This document shows, one piece after another, positions 16,785 to 25,595 of a stretch of 64,000 nt of DNA. The DNA is from an uncultured Peptoniphilus sp. Its GTDB lineage: Bacteria > Bacillota > Clostridia > Tissierellales > Peptoniphilaceae. The notes below the pieces were generated by a model. That model worked only from the letters and a program-made list of their open reading frames with translations. It did no database searches and was not told the origin of the DNA. Position 1 is the first letter of the stretch, and each line of letters begins with the position of its first letter. The position numbers and the translations under genes are program-made. The stretch covers positions 204,154-268,153 of the forward strand of contig NZ_CAMQAY010000001.1 of assembly GCF_946998875.1 (NCBI RefSeq), given 5' to 3'.

Positions 16785-18521
16785 TTATATTTTTTCTCTT
16801 GGAATATATGATGTGTGAAGCAAATCGTGGGCTCTTTCGCCATAAGGCCTTCCTAGATAATTTTTGTAGATTTCTTTTATCATTGGATTTTCATGAGCCT
16901 TTCTAATTTTTTTATTTTTGTCAATTTCGTAAAGTGCCCTTTGTCTTTTCAAAAGAATTTCTTCGTGACCATGGTGGTAAGGTTGACCGCCGCCACCAAT
17001 GCAGCCGCCAGGGCAAGCCATAATTTCTATGGCTTGGAAGTCGTACTTCTTGCTCTTTATTCCATCTAATAATTTTCTGGCGTTGCCAAGTCCGTGAGCT
17101 ATGCCAACTTTTAAGTTCAAGTCGCCAATTTTAACTTCTGCACCTCTTATGCCCTTAAGACCTCTTAATTCTTCAAATTCAATTTTTTCTAGCTCTTCGC
17201 CAGTTAACCATTCGCTGGCAGTTCTTATGGCTGCTTCAATTACTCCGCCAGTTGTGCCAAAAATTGTTCCAGCACCGGAAGATTCGCCCATTAATTTATC
17301 AAATTTGCCTTCTTCAAGTCCGTTAAAGTCTATGCCGTAAAGTTTTATCATTCTTCCAAGCTCTCTAGTTGAAAGGACATAGTCCACATCGCGAATATCC
17401 TTTGTTCCAAGTTCTGATCTTGCTGCTTCAGCCTTCTTTGCTGTGCAAGGCATTACTGAAACCATGACAATGTCCTTGGCAGGGATGCCTGTTTTATTTG
17501 CGTAATAAGTTTTTACCATGGAGCCCATCATAATTTGTGGGGACTTACAGCTTGAAGGTATGTCTAACATATCAGGATAATTCATTTCTATAAATCTAAC
17601 CCAGGCAGGGCAGCAGGAAGTCAAAATTGGAAGAGTTTTGTTGTTTTTAATTCTGTCAACAAGTTCGCTTGCCTCTTCCATAACTGTCAAGTCGGCTGAA
17701 AAGTCTGTGTCAAAGACTACATCAAAGCCAAGCTTTCTAAGAGCAGTGACAAGTTTTCCTGTTGTAACTTGTCCTGGCTCCATGTCAAAGAGTTCTCCAA
17801 TGGCAACTCTAATTGATGGGGCAACTTGTACTACTACATGCTTCTTTGGATTTTTTATGGCATTAAAAACTTTTGCCGTTGCATCAATTTCTACTATTGC
17901 ACCTGTTGGGCAAACTGCCACACATTGTCCGCAGAAGGTACAGGAACTTTCTCTTAGGGGAATGTTAAAGGCAGGGGCAACTATGGCATCGAAACCACGA
18001 TTTAGTCCGCTAAGTGTTCCCACAGTTTGAACTTCGTTACACATTGTTTCGCATCTTCTGCACATTACACATTTATTTGGATTTCTGTAAATGGAGTTGG
18101 AAGATGCATCCACCTTATGTTGCATTCTCTCGCCCTTGTAGGCAATTTCTCTTATGCCCATTTTTTCTGCCAAGGCTTGAAGTTCGCAGTTTAAATTTTT
18201 GGGACATACTAGGCAGTCCTTAGGGTGGTTGGAAAGGAGAAGCTCTAGGTTAATTTTTCTCGCTTCAACTGCCCTTGGCGTGTCAGTATTTACTATCATG
18301 CCTTCAGTTATTTCTTCAGAGCAAGCTGTGCAAAGTTTTGGCCTTCCCACAACTTCAACCATACAAATTCTACAGCTTGAAGGTTTATTTTCATAATTAA
18401 AGTTAGGAAGCTTCATATGACAAAGTGTAGGGATGTCGATGCCAATTTCTTTTGCAGCTTCTAAGATTGTCGTGCCTTCATTAACTTTCAAGTTTTTATC
18501 ATTAATAACACAATTTATCAT
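16785..18521 (-). CDS. [FeFe] hydrogenase catalytic subunit (HydA/HndD type)
   Basis: 578 aa. In order: an N-terminal [2Fe-2S] domain (SSCRICMVEV, LCTAC), a His-ligated cluster (HPKDCLVCPKNLNC), two [4Fe-4S] motifs (CVMCRRCETMC and CTFCGQCVAVCP), then the H-cluster domain with TSCCPAW, VMPCTAKKAEA and MACPGGCIGGGGQP. All three H-cluster motifs are intact. It makes or consumes H2. With the NuoF- and NuoE-like subunits upstream it forms an NAD-linked soluble complex of the HndABCD/HydABC kind, which may be electron-bifurcating; the sequence does not decide that. RBS GAGGTG precedes the ATG. Confidence 0.96.
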   Translation of the reverse strand: MINCVINDKNLKVNEGTTILEAAKEIGIDIPTLCHMKLPNFNYENKPSSCRICMVEVVGRPKLCTACSEEITEGMIVNTDTPRAVEARKINLELLLSNHPKDCLVCPKNLNCELQALAEKMGIREIAYKGERMQHKVDASSNSIYRNPNKCVMCRRCETMCNEVQTVGTLSGLNRGFDAIVAPAFNIPLRESSCTFCGQCVAVCPTGAIVEIDATAKVFNAIKNPKKHVVVQVAPSIRVAIGELFDMEPGQVTTGKLVTALRKLGFDVVFDTDFSADLTVMEEASELVDRIKNNKTLPILTSCCPAWVRFIEMNYPDMLDIPSSCKSPQIMMGSMVKTYYANKTGIPAKDIVMVSVMPCTAKKAEAARSELGTKDIRDVDYVLSTRELGRMIKLYGIDFNGLEEGKFDKLMGESSGAGTIFGTTGGVIEAAIRTASEWLTGEELEKIEFEELRGLKGIRGAEVKIGDLNLKVGIAHGLGNARKLLDGIKSKKYDFQAIEIMACPGGCIGGGGQPYHHGHEEILLKRQRALYEIDKNKKIRKAHENPMIKEIYKNYLGRPYGERAHDLLHTSYIPREKI

Positions 18522-18530
18522 AATTCACCT

Positions 18531-20300
18531 CTATTTAGGTTCCACAACTGCACCTACAGGACATGTCTTAAAGCAAGTTCCGCAGGCTATGCACTTGTCC
18601 TCATTAATTTCGTGTTTTTCCTTTGGCTTTCCTGATATGCACTTAACAGGGCATTCCCTTGCACATCTGTGACAGCCAATGCACTTGTCCTTATTTATCT
18701 TGTAGGCTCTCCTCATTTCGTGTCTAGCATATTTTAAATATTCATCAGGGAAATATTTCATAGTAGATAAAATTGGGTTTGGTGCAGTTTGTCCAAGTCC
18801 ACAGGCAGCTGAGTTTATGATGTTGTGACAGAGATCTTCGATTTTTTGCAAATCTTCCTCTGAACCCTTGTCATCTAAAAGATTTTTTAGCATTTCAAGA
18901 AGTCTCTTTGTGCCAAGTCGACAAGGTGTGCACTTGCCGCAGGATTCGTCTTGGGTAAATTCAAGATAAAATTTTGCAATCTCAACCATGTCGTTGTCTT
19001 CGTCCATGACAATTAGTCCGCCTGAACCCATCATGGCGCCAATTTCTTTTAAATTTTCATAATCAATTGGAGTGTCAATATTTTCCTTGGTGATCATTCC
19101 ACCAGAAGGTCCACCAATTTGCACTGCCTTAAACTTCTTGCCATTGGGAATGCCGCCACCGATGTCGTAGACAATTTCACGAATAGTTATGCCCATAGGC
19201 ACTTCAACAAGACCAACATTGTTTACTTTGCCAGCTAGGGCAAAGACCTTTGTGCCCTTAGATTTTTCTGTTCCCATGGAAGTGAACCAGTCAGTTCCCT
19301 TTAAAATAATCTTTGGAATATTTGCATAGGTTTCAACATTATTTACAGTTGTAGGCTTACCCATATAGCCCTTTACGCTAGGGAAAGGAGGCTTTCTCGT
19401 AGGTTCGCCTCTCTTGCCTTCCACAGAGTGAATGAGAGCAGTTTCTTCGCCGCAGACAAAGGCACCAGCACCGTATCTAATTTCAATGTCAAAGTCAAAA
19501 CCAGAATTAAAAATATTTTTTCCTAAGAAGCCATAATCTCTTGCTTGAGAAATTGCAGTCTTAAGTCTATGAATAGCGAGGGGATATTCAGCCCTGATGT
19601 AAACTACTCCGTGGTTTGCACCAGTTGCGTAGCCGCCAATTGTCATAGCCTCAACAATGGAGTTGGGGTCGCCTTCCAAAATACTCCTATCCATAAAGGC
19701 ACCAGGGTCGCCTTCGTCAGCGTTGCAGAAAATATATTTTTCATGACCTGGAGAATTATATGTATTTTGCCATTTAATGCCAGTAGGAAAACCTCCGCCG
19801 CCACGACCGCGAAGTCCAGATACTTTAATTATGTCTATAACTTCTTGCGGGCTCATTTCAGTTAAAACTTTAAAAAGAGCTTGGTAGCCGTCGTAGGATA
19901 TGTAGTCCTCAATATTTTCTGGGTCAATTTTGCCGCAGTTTTTTAAGGCAACACGAGTTTGTTTGCCGTAAAAACTCATTTCCTTTTGATTGTAAATTGG
20001 CTCCTTATTCTTTGGGTTCTTGTAGAGAAGTCTCTTGACAGGTCTACCATGAAGAATGTGTTCCGCCACAATTTCGTTTACATCGCTAGGTTTTACATGA
20101 GTGTAAAAGACATTGTCGGGTTCAACCTTTACAATGGGACCTTCGCCACAAAAGCCAAAGCAACCAGTTATCATGGCTTCCACATCTTTGATTTTGTAAT
20201 GTTCAATTGCCTTGTCAAAATTTTCTTTAATTAAATCACTTCTTGCAGAGACGCAGCCCGTTCCCTTGCAAATAAGTACTTGTAATCTCAAATTATTCAT
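18531..20300 (-). CDS. NADH-binding hydrogenase subunit (NuoF/HndC/HydB type)
   Basis: 589 aa. N-terminal thioredoxin-like [2Fe-2S] domain (CKGTGC and GCFGFCGEGP), the NuoF core with the NADH/FMN region (GLRGRGGGGFPTGIKW and NADEGDPGAFMDR), SESCGKC-like DESCGKCTPCRLG for the [4Fe-4S] cluster, and two C-terminal ferredoxin motifs (CIGCHRCARECP and CIACGTCFKTCP). It takes electrons from, or gives them to, NAD(H) and relays them to HydA. Ten bases separate it from hydA and it overlaps the small upstream gene by 8 bases. Confidence 0.96.
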   Translation of the reverse strand: MNNLRLQVLICKGTGCVSARSDLIKENFDKAIEHYKIKDVEAMITGCFGFCGEGPIVKVEPDNVFYTHVKPSDVNEIVAEHILHGRPVKRLLYKNPKNKEPIYNQKEMSFYGKQTRVALKNCGKIDPENIEDYISYDGYQALFKVLTEMSPQEVIDIIKVSGLRGRGGGGFPTGIKWQNTYNSPGHEKYIFCNADEGDPGAFMDRSILEGDPNSIVEAMTIGGYATGANHGVVYIRAEYPLAIHRLKTAISQARDYGFLGKNIFNSGFDFDIEIRYGAGAFVCGEETALIHSVEGKRGEPTRKPPFPSVKGYMGKPTTVNNVETYANIPKIILKGTDWFTSMGTEKSKGTKVFALAGKVNNVGLVEVPMGITIREIVYDIGGGIPNGKKFKAVQIGGPSGGMITKENIDTPIDYENLKEIGAMMGSGGLIVMDEDNDMVEIAKFYLEFTQDESCGKCTPCRLGTKRLLEMLKNLLDDKGSEEDLQKIEDLCHNIINSAACGLGQTAPNPILSTMKYFPDEYLKYARHEMRRAYKINKDKCIGCHRCARECPVKCISGKPKEKHEINEDKCIACGTCFKTCPVGAVVEPK

Positions 20301-20682
20301 ATGTCACCTCTTTTTCGTACTCAAGAGTCTGACTCTTAACAGAAGCAACATTTAAAATAAAATCCTTTATGGCTTCAGTGTCAAGGGAGTTGCTCTTGAC
20401 ATTTGCGCAGACATTAAATCTTATTTCAATGTTAAACTTTTCTTTTTGGTTTGGGTCGTCTTTAAATAAAAATTTGCAGTTTCGCATGCCCTTTTCGCGG
20501 ACAAAGCTCTTTAAGTCGTCAAAAACTTTTTCTATTTCTGCATATTTTTCTCTTTCATTTCCAGTTATAAAAATTTCTATAACATCATCGTCAGGCATGT
20601 CGCCTATATCTCTTAAAATAGTTTGGTGATGTCTTGATTCTTTTATAGAAATAAGTTTTTCCAAGGAATCTATTTTTGCCAT
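20293..20682 (-). CDS. Small protein in the HndB position of the hydrogenase operon
   Basis: 129 aa, not confidently assigned. In hndABCD operons a [2Fe-2S] thioredoxin-like protein (HndB) sits between the NuoE- and NuoF-like genes. This protein has a similar opening (MAKIDSLEKLISIKE) and length, but only two cysteines (NCKF and NVCAN) and no CxnC cluster motif. It is therefore either a degenerate HndB that lost its cluster, or an unrelated regulatory or assembly protein. RBS GGAGG is ideal, and overlap with the nuoF-like gene implies co-translation. Confidence 0.75.
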   Translation of the reverse strand: MAKIDSLEKLISIKESRHHQTILRDIGDMPDDDVIEIFITGNEREKYAEIEKVFDDLKSFVREKGMRNCKFLFKDDPNQKEKFNIEIRFNVCANVKSNSLDTEAIKDFILNVASVKSQTLEYEKEVTYE

Positions 20683-20707
20683 AACTACCTCCTTTGAAAT
20701 TTATAAA

Positions 20708-21214
20708 TTAATTTTCTTCTGTAGCTAATTCATTTCTGTGTGCCTTTATAATTTCTTTGACATCACTAACTTCAACATGACCATAAATCTTGTCGTTTAC
20801 GCGAACTACTGGACCAATGCCACAAGCTCCAACGCATCTAATAGAATTTACATTAAAGAGACCATCTTCGCTAAGTCCATCGCCATCAACGTTAAGTTCA
20901 TCTTTAAAGGCCTTCATAATTTCTTCTGAGCCCTTAACAAAACAAGCAGTGCCAAGGCAGACATCAACTTTAAATTTGCCCATTTTATTTTCATTGAAGA
21001 AGGAATAAAAAGTTACAATTCCATTTATTCTACTTGCAGGAAGATTTGTAAGTCTTGCAATGTAAACTTGAAGTTCCTTTGGAAGATATCCAAAAATATC
21101 TTGAGCGTAGTGAAGAATACTTATAATATTGTTTTCCTTATTATCAAAAGTATCTATGTAGTCCTTTAAACTCTTTAAAAGAGCATTGTCTAGACCCATA
21201 GTATCAAACTTCAT
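20708..21214 (-). CDS. NuoE-like [2Fe-2S] hydrogenase subunit (HndA/HydC type)
   Basis: 168 aa. Helical N-terminal domain (SILHYAQDIFGYLPKE) then a thioredoxin-like fold with the four [2Fe-2S] ligands in CLGTAC and CVGACGIGP. It is the small electron-transfer subunit of the NAD-linked hydrogenase. A GTG start 9 bases upstream is possible, but the ATG at 21214 has GAGGTG six bases before it, and the GTG lies inside that site. First gene of the operon. Confidence 0.93.
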   Translation of the reverse strand: MKFDTMGLDNALLKSLKDYIDTFDNKENNIISILHYAQDIFGYLPKELQVYIARLTNLPASRINGIVTFYSFFNENKMGKFKVDVCLGTACFVKGSEEIMKAFKDELNVDGDGLSEDGLFNVNSIRCVGACGIGPVVRVNDKIYGHVEVSDVKEIIKAHRNELATEEN

Positions 21215-21230
21215 AACTATCACCTCTTAT

Positions 21231-21249
21231 TTCATTGTAATACAATGAA
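21231..21249. promoter_or_regulatory. Perfect palindrome over the hydrogenase -10 box (candidate operator)
   Basis: TTCATTGTA-A-TACAATGAA, a perfect 9-1-9 inverted repeat. It covers the -10 element of the hydrogenase promoter and ends close to the RBS. The sequence is not the Rex consensus that I would expect for redox control. The regulator is unknown. Confidence 0.6.
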
Positions 21250-21262
21250 AAGGTTTTATCAA
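21234..21262 (-). promoter_or_regulatory. Hydrogenase operon promoter
   Basis: On the minus strand: -35 TTGATA (21257-21262), 17-base spacer, -10 TACAAT (21234-21239). Confidence 0.75.
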
Positions 21263-21324
21263 AGAAAAGGGACATTTTTTAAAAATTTATTTAAAATATA
21301 TTTAAAATTTATGCAAAAGTGCAA

Positions 21325-21348
21325 ATAAAAAAGGAGCCGAAGCTCCTT
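21325..21348 (-). terminator. Terminator of the CofE-like gene
   Basis: Stem AAGGAGC / GCTCCTT (21331-21337 with 21342-21348) with a 4-base loop and T6 on the minus strand. Confidence 0.88.
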
Positions 21349-21370
21349 AAAAATTCATATTTTTAAAATA

Positions 21371-22555
21371 TTATTCACTTGCAAAGTTGTCGAAGTAGCC
21401 TTGGATTAAAACTACTGGAGTTCCCTTGTCGCCTGAACCACTTGTCAAGTCGCAAAGACTTCCAAGTAGGTCAGTGATTCTTCTTGGTGTTGTGCCAAGA
21501 GTTTCATTAGTTCCAACTAAATCTTTATTTTTGTGAGAAATTTTTTCTTTCATTGCAGCAGTTGCATGTTCTGTGTCCATATCCTTAAGGTCAGTGTCTG
21601 CAATGTATTTTATCTTAAGTTCGCTTGGTGTACCAGCAAGTCCCTTAGTGTGGGCAGGTGAAACTACTGGGTCAGCAAGTTCCCAAATTTTTCCAACTGG
21701 ATCTTTGAAGGCACCGTCGCCGTAAATCATTACTTCAATATCTTTATTGTACTTGTCAATCAATTTCTTTTGAACTGCATTTACAAATTCTTCGCCATCT
21801 CTTGGGAATAATTTTAATTTACTTTCAGAAGCAAAGTTTGAGCCAAGTAGACCGAATTCTTCATTGTAACCACTGCCATTAATTGATTTTGTTAGGATGT
21901 CGTCTAGACCAAGAACAACTTTTGCTCCTTCGTCCTTTAGAAGTCTCTTAATGGAAAATCTTGTGTGAGTTGAACCAACAAGAACTTCATCTGTATATTT
22001 TAAAATTGTCTTAGGGTCATTTGAGAAGTGGATTTCACAGTTGCCGCCACAAATTTCCTTGTAAAGAGTTACATAGTCAATGCCTGTGAATTCGTGCTTA
22101 ACAACTTCGCCAAAAATTCTTCTATAATCTTTTTCTTCTAATACATCCACGAAAGGATTAATTTTAGCTTCGTAAAGAAGATTTGGGTCCATTAGTGAGT
22201 TTCCAACTTCATCAGAAGGGTAGGAGAATAGAAAATGGATTTTCTTTCCTGATTTTGCGATTCCTCTTAAGATAGTTGAAAATCTGTTACGGCTAAGAAT
22301 AGGGAATACTATTCCAATTTCTCCGTCGTATTTATTATTAATATCACAAGCTATGTCATCTATAGAGACATAATTATTTTGTGCTCTAGCAACTAAGGAT
22401 TCAGTTACTGCCACTACATCTCTATCTTTCATAGAAATATTTTCTGATTCAAGAGCCTTATCTAGAGAATCAACGACAATATCTACTAGATTGTCTCCAC
22501 TTTTTACAATCGGAGTACGAATTCCACGCACTACTGTTCCAATGTATCTTTGCAT
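21371..22555 (-). CDS. CofE-like (F420-0:L-glutamate ligase family) protein
   Basis: 394 aa. The N-terminal half matches the CofE/FbiB ligase family: GTVVRGIRTPIVKSGDNLVD, the VVAVTESLVARAQNNYV segment, and GIVFPILSRNRFSTILRGIA. Archaeal CofE adds glutamate to coenzyme F420. Nothing else in the window suggests F420 synthesis, and low-GC anaerobes of this type are not known as F420 makers, so the real substrate is probably another acceptor. The ATG at 22555 has AGGAGGAAAT upstream; the longer open frame is the RBS read as codons. Monocistronic. Confidence 0.82.
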   Translation of the reverse strand: MQRYIGTVVRGIRTPIVKSGDNLVDIVVDSLDKALESENISMKDRDVVAVTESLVARAQNNYVSIDDIACDINNKYDGEIGIVFPILSRNRFSTILRGIAKSGKKIHFLFSYPSDEVGNSLMDPNLLYEAKINPFVDVLEEKDYRRIFGEVVKHEFTGIDYVTLYKEICGGNCEIHFSNDPKTILKYTDEVLVGSTHTRFSIKRLLKDEGAKVVLGLDDILTKSINGSGYNEEFGLLGSNFASESKLKLFPRDGEEFVNAVQKKLIDKYNKDIEVMIYGDGAFKDPVGKIWELADPVVSPAHTKGLAGTPSELKIKYIADTDLKDMDTEHATAAMKEKISHKNKDLVGTNETLGTTPRRITDLLGSLCDLTSGSGDKGTPVVLIQGYFDNFASE

Positions 22556-22606
22556 ATTTCCTCCTACATTTAATAACAATTAAATAAATTACTTTTTTAC
22601 TTCAAA

Positions 22607-22635
22607 ATTATACACGAAGTCTTTTGAAATGTAAA
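22607..22635 (-). promoter_or_regulatory. Promoter of the CofE-like gene
   Basis: On the minus strand: -35 TTTACA (22630-22635), 17-base spacer, -10 TATAAT (22607-22612). Confidence 0.78.
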
Positions 22636-22749
22636 ATATTTTTAAAAAATTTTTAAAAAAATTTTTTTTAATCCCTTAAAAATATTCATATTATTTGAAA
22701 AATCACATAAAATTAATAAATACACTGTACATTTGTAACCACTTTGTAA

Positions 22750-22755
22750 TATAAT
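22750..22755 (+). promoter_or_regulatory. -10 box upstream of ftsE
   Basis: TATAAT 28 bases before the ftsE ATG. No convincing -35 at 17 bases. Confidence 0.45.
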
Positions 22756-22782
22756 TATAAAAGATTATAGAAAGGTGTAATT

Positions 22783-23481
22783 ATGATTAAATTTGAAAAT
22801 GTATTTAAAGAATATAGCAATGGTGTAACTGCACTTTCAAATGTGAGTATAGAAATACCTCGTGGTGATTTTGTATTTTTAGTTGGTCCATCAGGTGCCG
22901 GTAAATCTACTATGATAAAACTTCTTATTAGAGAAGAAAAAGTTAATCGTGGCAAAATTTACATGGGCGACACTGACATAACTAAACTATCTAAATACAT
23001 GATACCCAAACTTAGGAGAAATATTTCTGTAGTATTCCAAGATTACAGATTGTTAGAAAAAAAGACTGTCTATGAAAATGTGGCTTTTGCCCTAGAAATT
23101 CTTGGAGAGTCCAAAAAAGAAATAAATGAAAATGTTGATTACGCTCTTGATCTTGTAAATTTAAGCGACAAGAAGAAGGCCTATCCATCTGAACTTTCTG
23201 GTGGAGAATCCCAAAGAGTTTCTATTGCCAGGGCAATAGTAAATAAGGCTCCCTATCTTGTCTGTGATGAACCTACTGGAAACCTTGATGAATCCACTGC
23301 ATGGGACATTATGAGTGCCTTAAAAAATATTAATGACGATGGCAAGACTGTCATCATGGCTACTCATGCAGTTAACATCGTAGATAAATTTAACAAGAGA
23401 GTTGTAACTCTAGATCAGGGACAGATTGTTTCTGATATTAAAGAAGGAGGTTATTATGAAAGTAATAAGACAGTTCTTTAA
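22783..23481 (+). CDS. ftsE: Cell division ATP-binding protein FtsE
   Basis: 232 aa ABC ATPase. Walker A GPSGAGKST at 35-43, signature LSGGESQRVSIARAI, Walker B VCDEPTGNLDE. FtsE binds FtsX at the membrane and drives activation of peptidoglycan hydrolases during division. ftsX starts 26 bases inside its end, and a coiled-coil M23 hydrolase follows, which is the usual FtsEX target in Gram-positives. Confidence 0.96.
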   Translation: MIKFENVFKEYSNGVTALSNVSIEIPRGDFVFLVGPSGAGKSTMIKLLIREEKVNRGKIYMGDTDITKLSKYMIPKLRRNISVVFQDYRLLEKKTVYENVAFALEILGESKKEINENVDYALDLVNLSDKKKAYPSELSGGESQRVSIARAIVNKAPYLVCDEPTGNLDESTAWDIMSALKNINDDGKTVIMATHAVNIVDKFNKRVVTLDQGQIVSDIKEGGYYESNKTVL

Positions 23482-24358
23482 TGTTGTGAAAGAATCTTTT
23501 TCCGGTCTTTGGAGAAACAAGACTATGGCTCTCACTTCCATTATTTCCATTTCTGCAATGCTTACACTTTTTGGCGTTGTAATGCTTATGGTTTTAAATC
23601 TTAATGGAATTGTCTTCCAAACTGGTGAAAAGCTAGATAAAGTTGTCTTTTTCTTAAAGGACGATGCCAATCCTAGCGATGTAAATGCCTTTATTGATGA
23701 GCTTCACGACAATGACAAGGTTAAAAAAGTTTCCTATGTTTCAAGAGATGAGGCCCTAAAGGAATTTAAGGAAAGCTTTGGAGAAAATTCTAAAATTCTA
23801 GAAAATATTCCTGGCGGCAATCCTCTACCTGCATCAGTAACTGTTGAGATGAAGGAACTTTCCTATGGAAAAGAAGTTGAAGACAAGTATAAGGACCTTC
23901 CCATAGTTGAAGACCACAATTATTATTATGACTTTGTCACACAAATGCTAAAGGTACAAAATGGTGTAAAAGTAGTTGGAGCAGGTATTGTTCTTATTCT
24001 TGTCCTTGTGTCTATACTTATTATTCACAATACAATTAAGATTGCCATTTCCAACAGAAAAAAAGAAATTAATATAATGAAATATGTAGGTGCCACTAAC
24101 ACTTATATTAGGGGGCCCTTCCTTATTGATGGAATAATTTTTGGAGCTTTGGGAGCAGGCATAGCTGGCTTTATAACTCTAAAGCTTTATGAAATTTTAT
24201 TTGAAAGACTTAATCCACAATTATATGACATGACTGGCGTCGACTTGGTGTCCGCCTTGTCCATTAGATTGGATTTGTATATAATATTTTTATGTATTGG
24301 TGTAGGAATAGGCTTCTTTGGAAGTTTGTTCTCCACTAAGAAATTTTTAGATGTGTAG
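23456..24358 (+). CDS. ftsX: Cell division protein FtsX
   Basis: 300 aa. A cytoplasmic N-terminus is followed by a membrane helix at about 25-47, a large extracytoplasmic domain (about 50-170), then three helices in the C-terminal half. The KKEINIMKYVGATNTYIRGPF segment is the conserved loop contacting FtsE. The ATG at 23456 is chosen because GAAGGAGG precedes it; the open frame extends ten codons further. It has no ATPase motifs, as expected. Confidence 0.95.
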   Translation: MKVIRQFFNVVKESFSGLWRNKTMALTSIISISAMLTLFGVVMLMVLNLNGIVFQTGEKLDKVVFFLKDDANPSDVNAFIDELHDNDKVKKVSYVSRDEALKEFKESFGENSKILENIPGGNPLPASVTVEMKELSYGKEVEDKYKDLPIVEDHNYYYDFVTQMLKVQNGVKVVGAGIVLILVLVSILIIHNTIKIAISNRKKEINIMKYVGATNTYIRGPFLIDGIIFGALGAGIAGFITLKLYEILFERLNPQLYDMTGVDLVSALSIRLDLYIIFLCIGVGIGFFGSLFSTKKFLDV

Positions 24359-24371
24359 GTGAAGGAGAAAA

Positions 24372-25595
24372 ATGTATAGTAAGAAAAAATTTCTTGCTCT
24401 ATGTCTTGCAGGGCTTATGGCTGTGCCCACAGGTGCCCTTGCAAAGAGCTCAAAGAGCCTGACAATTGAGAAAAACAAAAAAAAGCAAGAACAAGTGCAA
24501 ATAAAAAATAAAATTAATAAAGAGAAGAGCAATATTTCTAATACTGAAAGTGAAAAGAAATCAGTAAGTGTAGATATTGAAAATCTTGATGCAAAAATTC
24601 AAGTTACTTCTGCAAAGATTTCAAGTCTTGAAAGTGAAATAGGAAGACTTAATAAGGATATAGACGAAAATCAAGAAAAATTAGAAGAAGCTCAGGTAAA
24701 TCTTTCAGAAAATACTGATGCACTTCGCATGAGACTTAGGGAAATGTACAAGAGAGGCAATGTAAATTACCTTGAAGTCCTTTTAAATTCAAAAGACATA
24801 GAAGAACTACTTAGAAATAACGAAATCATTTCATCTATAGCAAGAGCTGATAGGGAATTAATTGAGTTTATACAAGAACAAATTGACACAATAAAGCAAA
24901 CTGAAGAGAGACTTCAAATAGATAAGGCTAAGGTATCCGCAAGCAGGGTTGCCGTTGTAAATGAACGACAATCCTATCAAGCAGCTGTAGATGCCAAAAA
25001 TAATTACATGAAGGTTTTAGAGTCAAACTTAGACTTATATAAGGCTGAATTTGAAAAAGCTCAAGCAAATTGGGATAGTTTGAATGCAGAAATAGTGAGA
25101 CTTCAAAAACAAATTGCAGAACAAAAGAAAGCAGAAGATGCTGCAGCAAGAGCAAGAAGGGCGACTAGAGTCCACAGCAACATCACTGTTTCTTCTGCGC
25201 CAAGAAATGGACAAAGCTACACTTGGCCCCTACCTGGTCACTATTCTATTTCCTCTCCTTTTGGATATAGGATGCACCCAATACTTGGATACTCAAAATT
25301 TCACTCAGGAGTAGATATTCCTGCACCAAGTGGCACGCCAATAGTTGCTGCCAAGTCTGGTACAGTTATTATGTCACAGCTAATGAGTGGCTATGGAAAT
25401 GTAGTAATGGTTGATCATGGCGACACAGTTACAGTCTATGCTCACTGTTCAGCTCTAAATGTAGGCGTTGGCGATTCTGTAAGTGCTGGTGATGTAGTTG
25501 CCTTTGTTGGTTCAACAGGTCTTTCAACGGGAGCACATTTGCATTTTGAAGTGAGGGTTAATGGATCACCTGTAAATCCATTGGGATATGTTTAA
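24372..25595 (+). CDS. Coiled-coil M23 murein hydrolase (PcsB/EnvC-like)
   Basis: 407 aa. Signal peptide with hydrophobic core FLALCLAGLMAVPTGALA, a long coiled coil from about residue 35 to 260, and a C-terminal M23 (LytM) domain. The LytM zinc motifs HSGVDIPAPSG and GAHLHFEVR are intact, so it should be an active endopeptidase, unlike the activator-only EnvC. The order ftsE-ftsX-hydrolase suggests that FtsEX activates it through the coiled coil. RBS GAAGGAG. Confidence 0.92.
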   Translation: MYSKKKFLALCLAGLMAVPTGALAKSSKSLTIEKNKKKQEQVQIKNKINKEKSNISNTESEKKSVSVDIENLDAKIQVTSAKISSLESEIGRLNKDIDENQEKLEEAQVNLSENTDALRMRLREMYKRGNVNYLEVLLNSKDIEELLRNNEIISSIARADRELIEFIQEQIDTIKQTEERLQIDKAKVSASRVAVVNERQSYQAAVDAKNNYMKVLESNLDLYKAEFEKAQANWDSLNAEIVRLQKQIAEQKKAEDAAARARRATRVHSNITVSSAPRNGQSYTWPLPGHYSISSPFGYRMHPILGYSKFHSGVDIPAPSGTPIVAAKSGTVIMSQLMSGYGNVVMVDHGDTVTVYAHCSALNVGVGDSVSAGDVVAFVGSTGLSTGAHLHFEVRVNGSPVNPLGYV

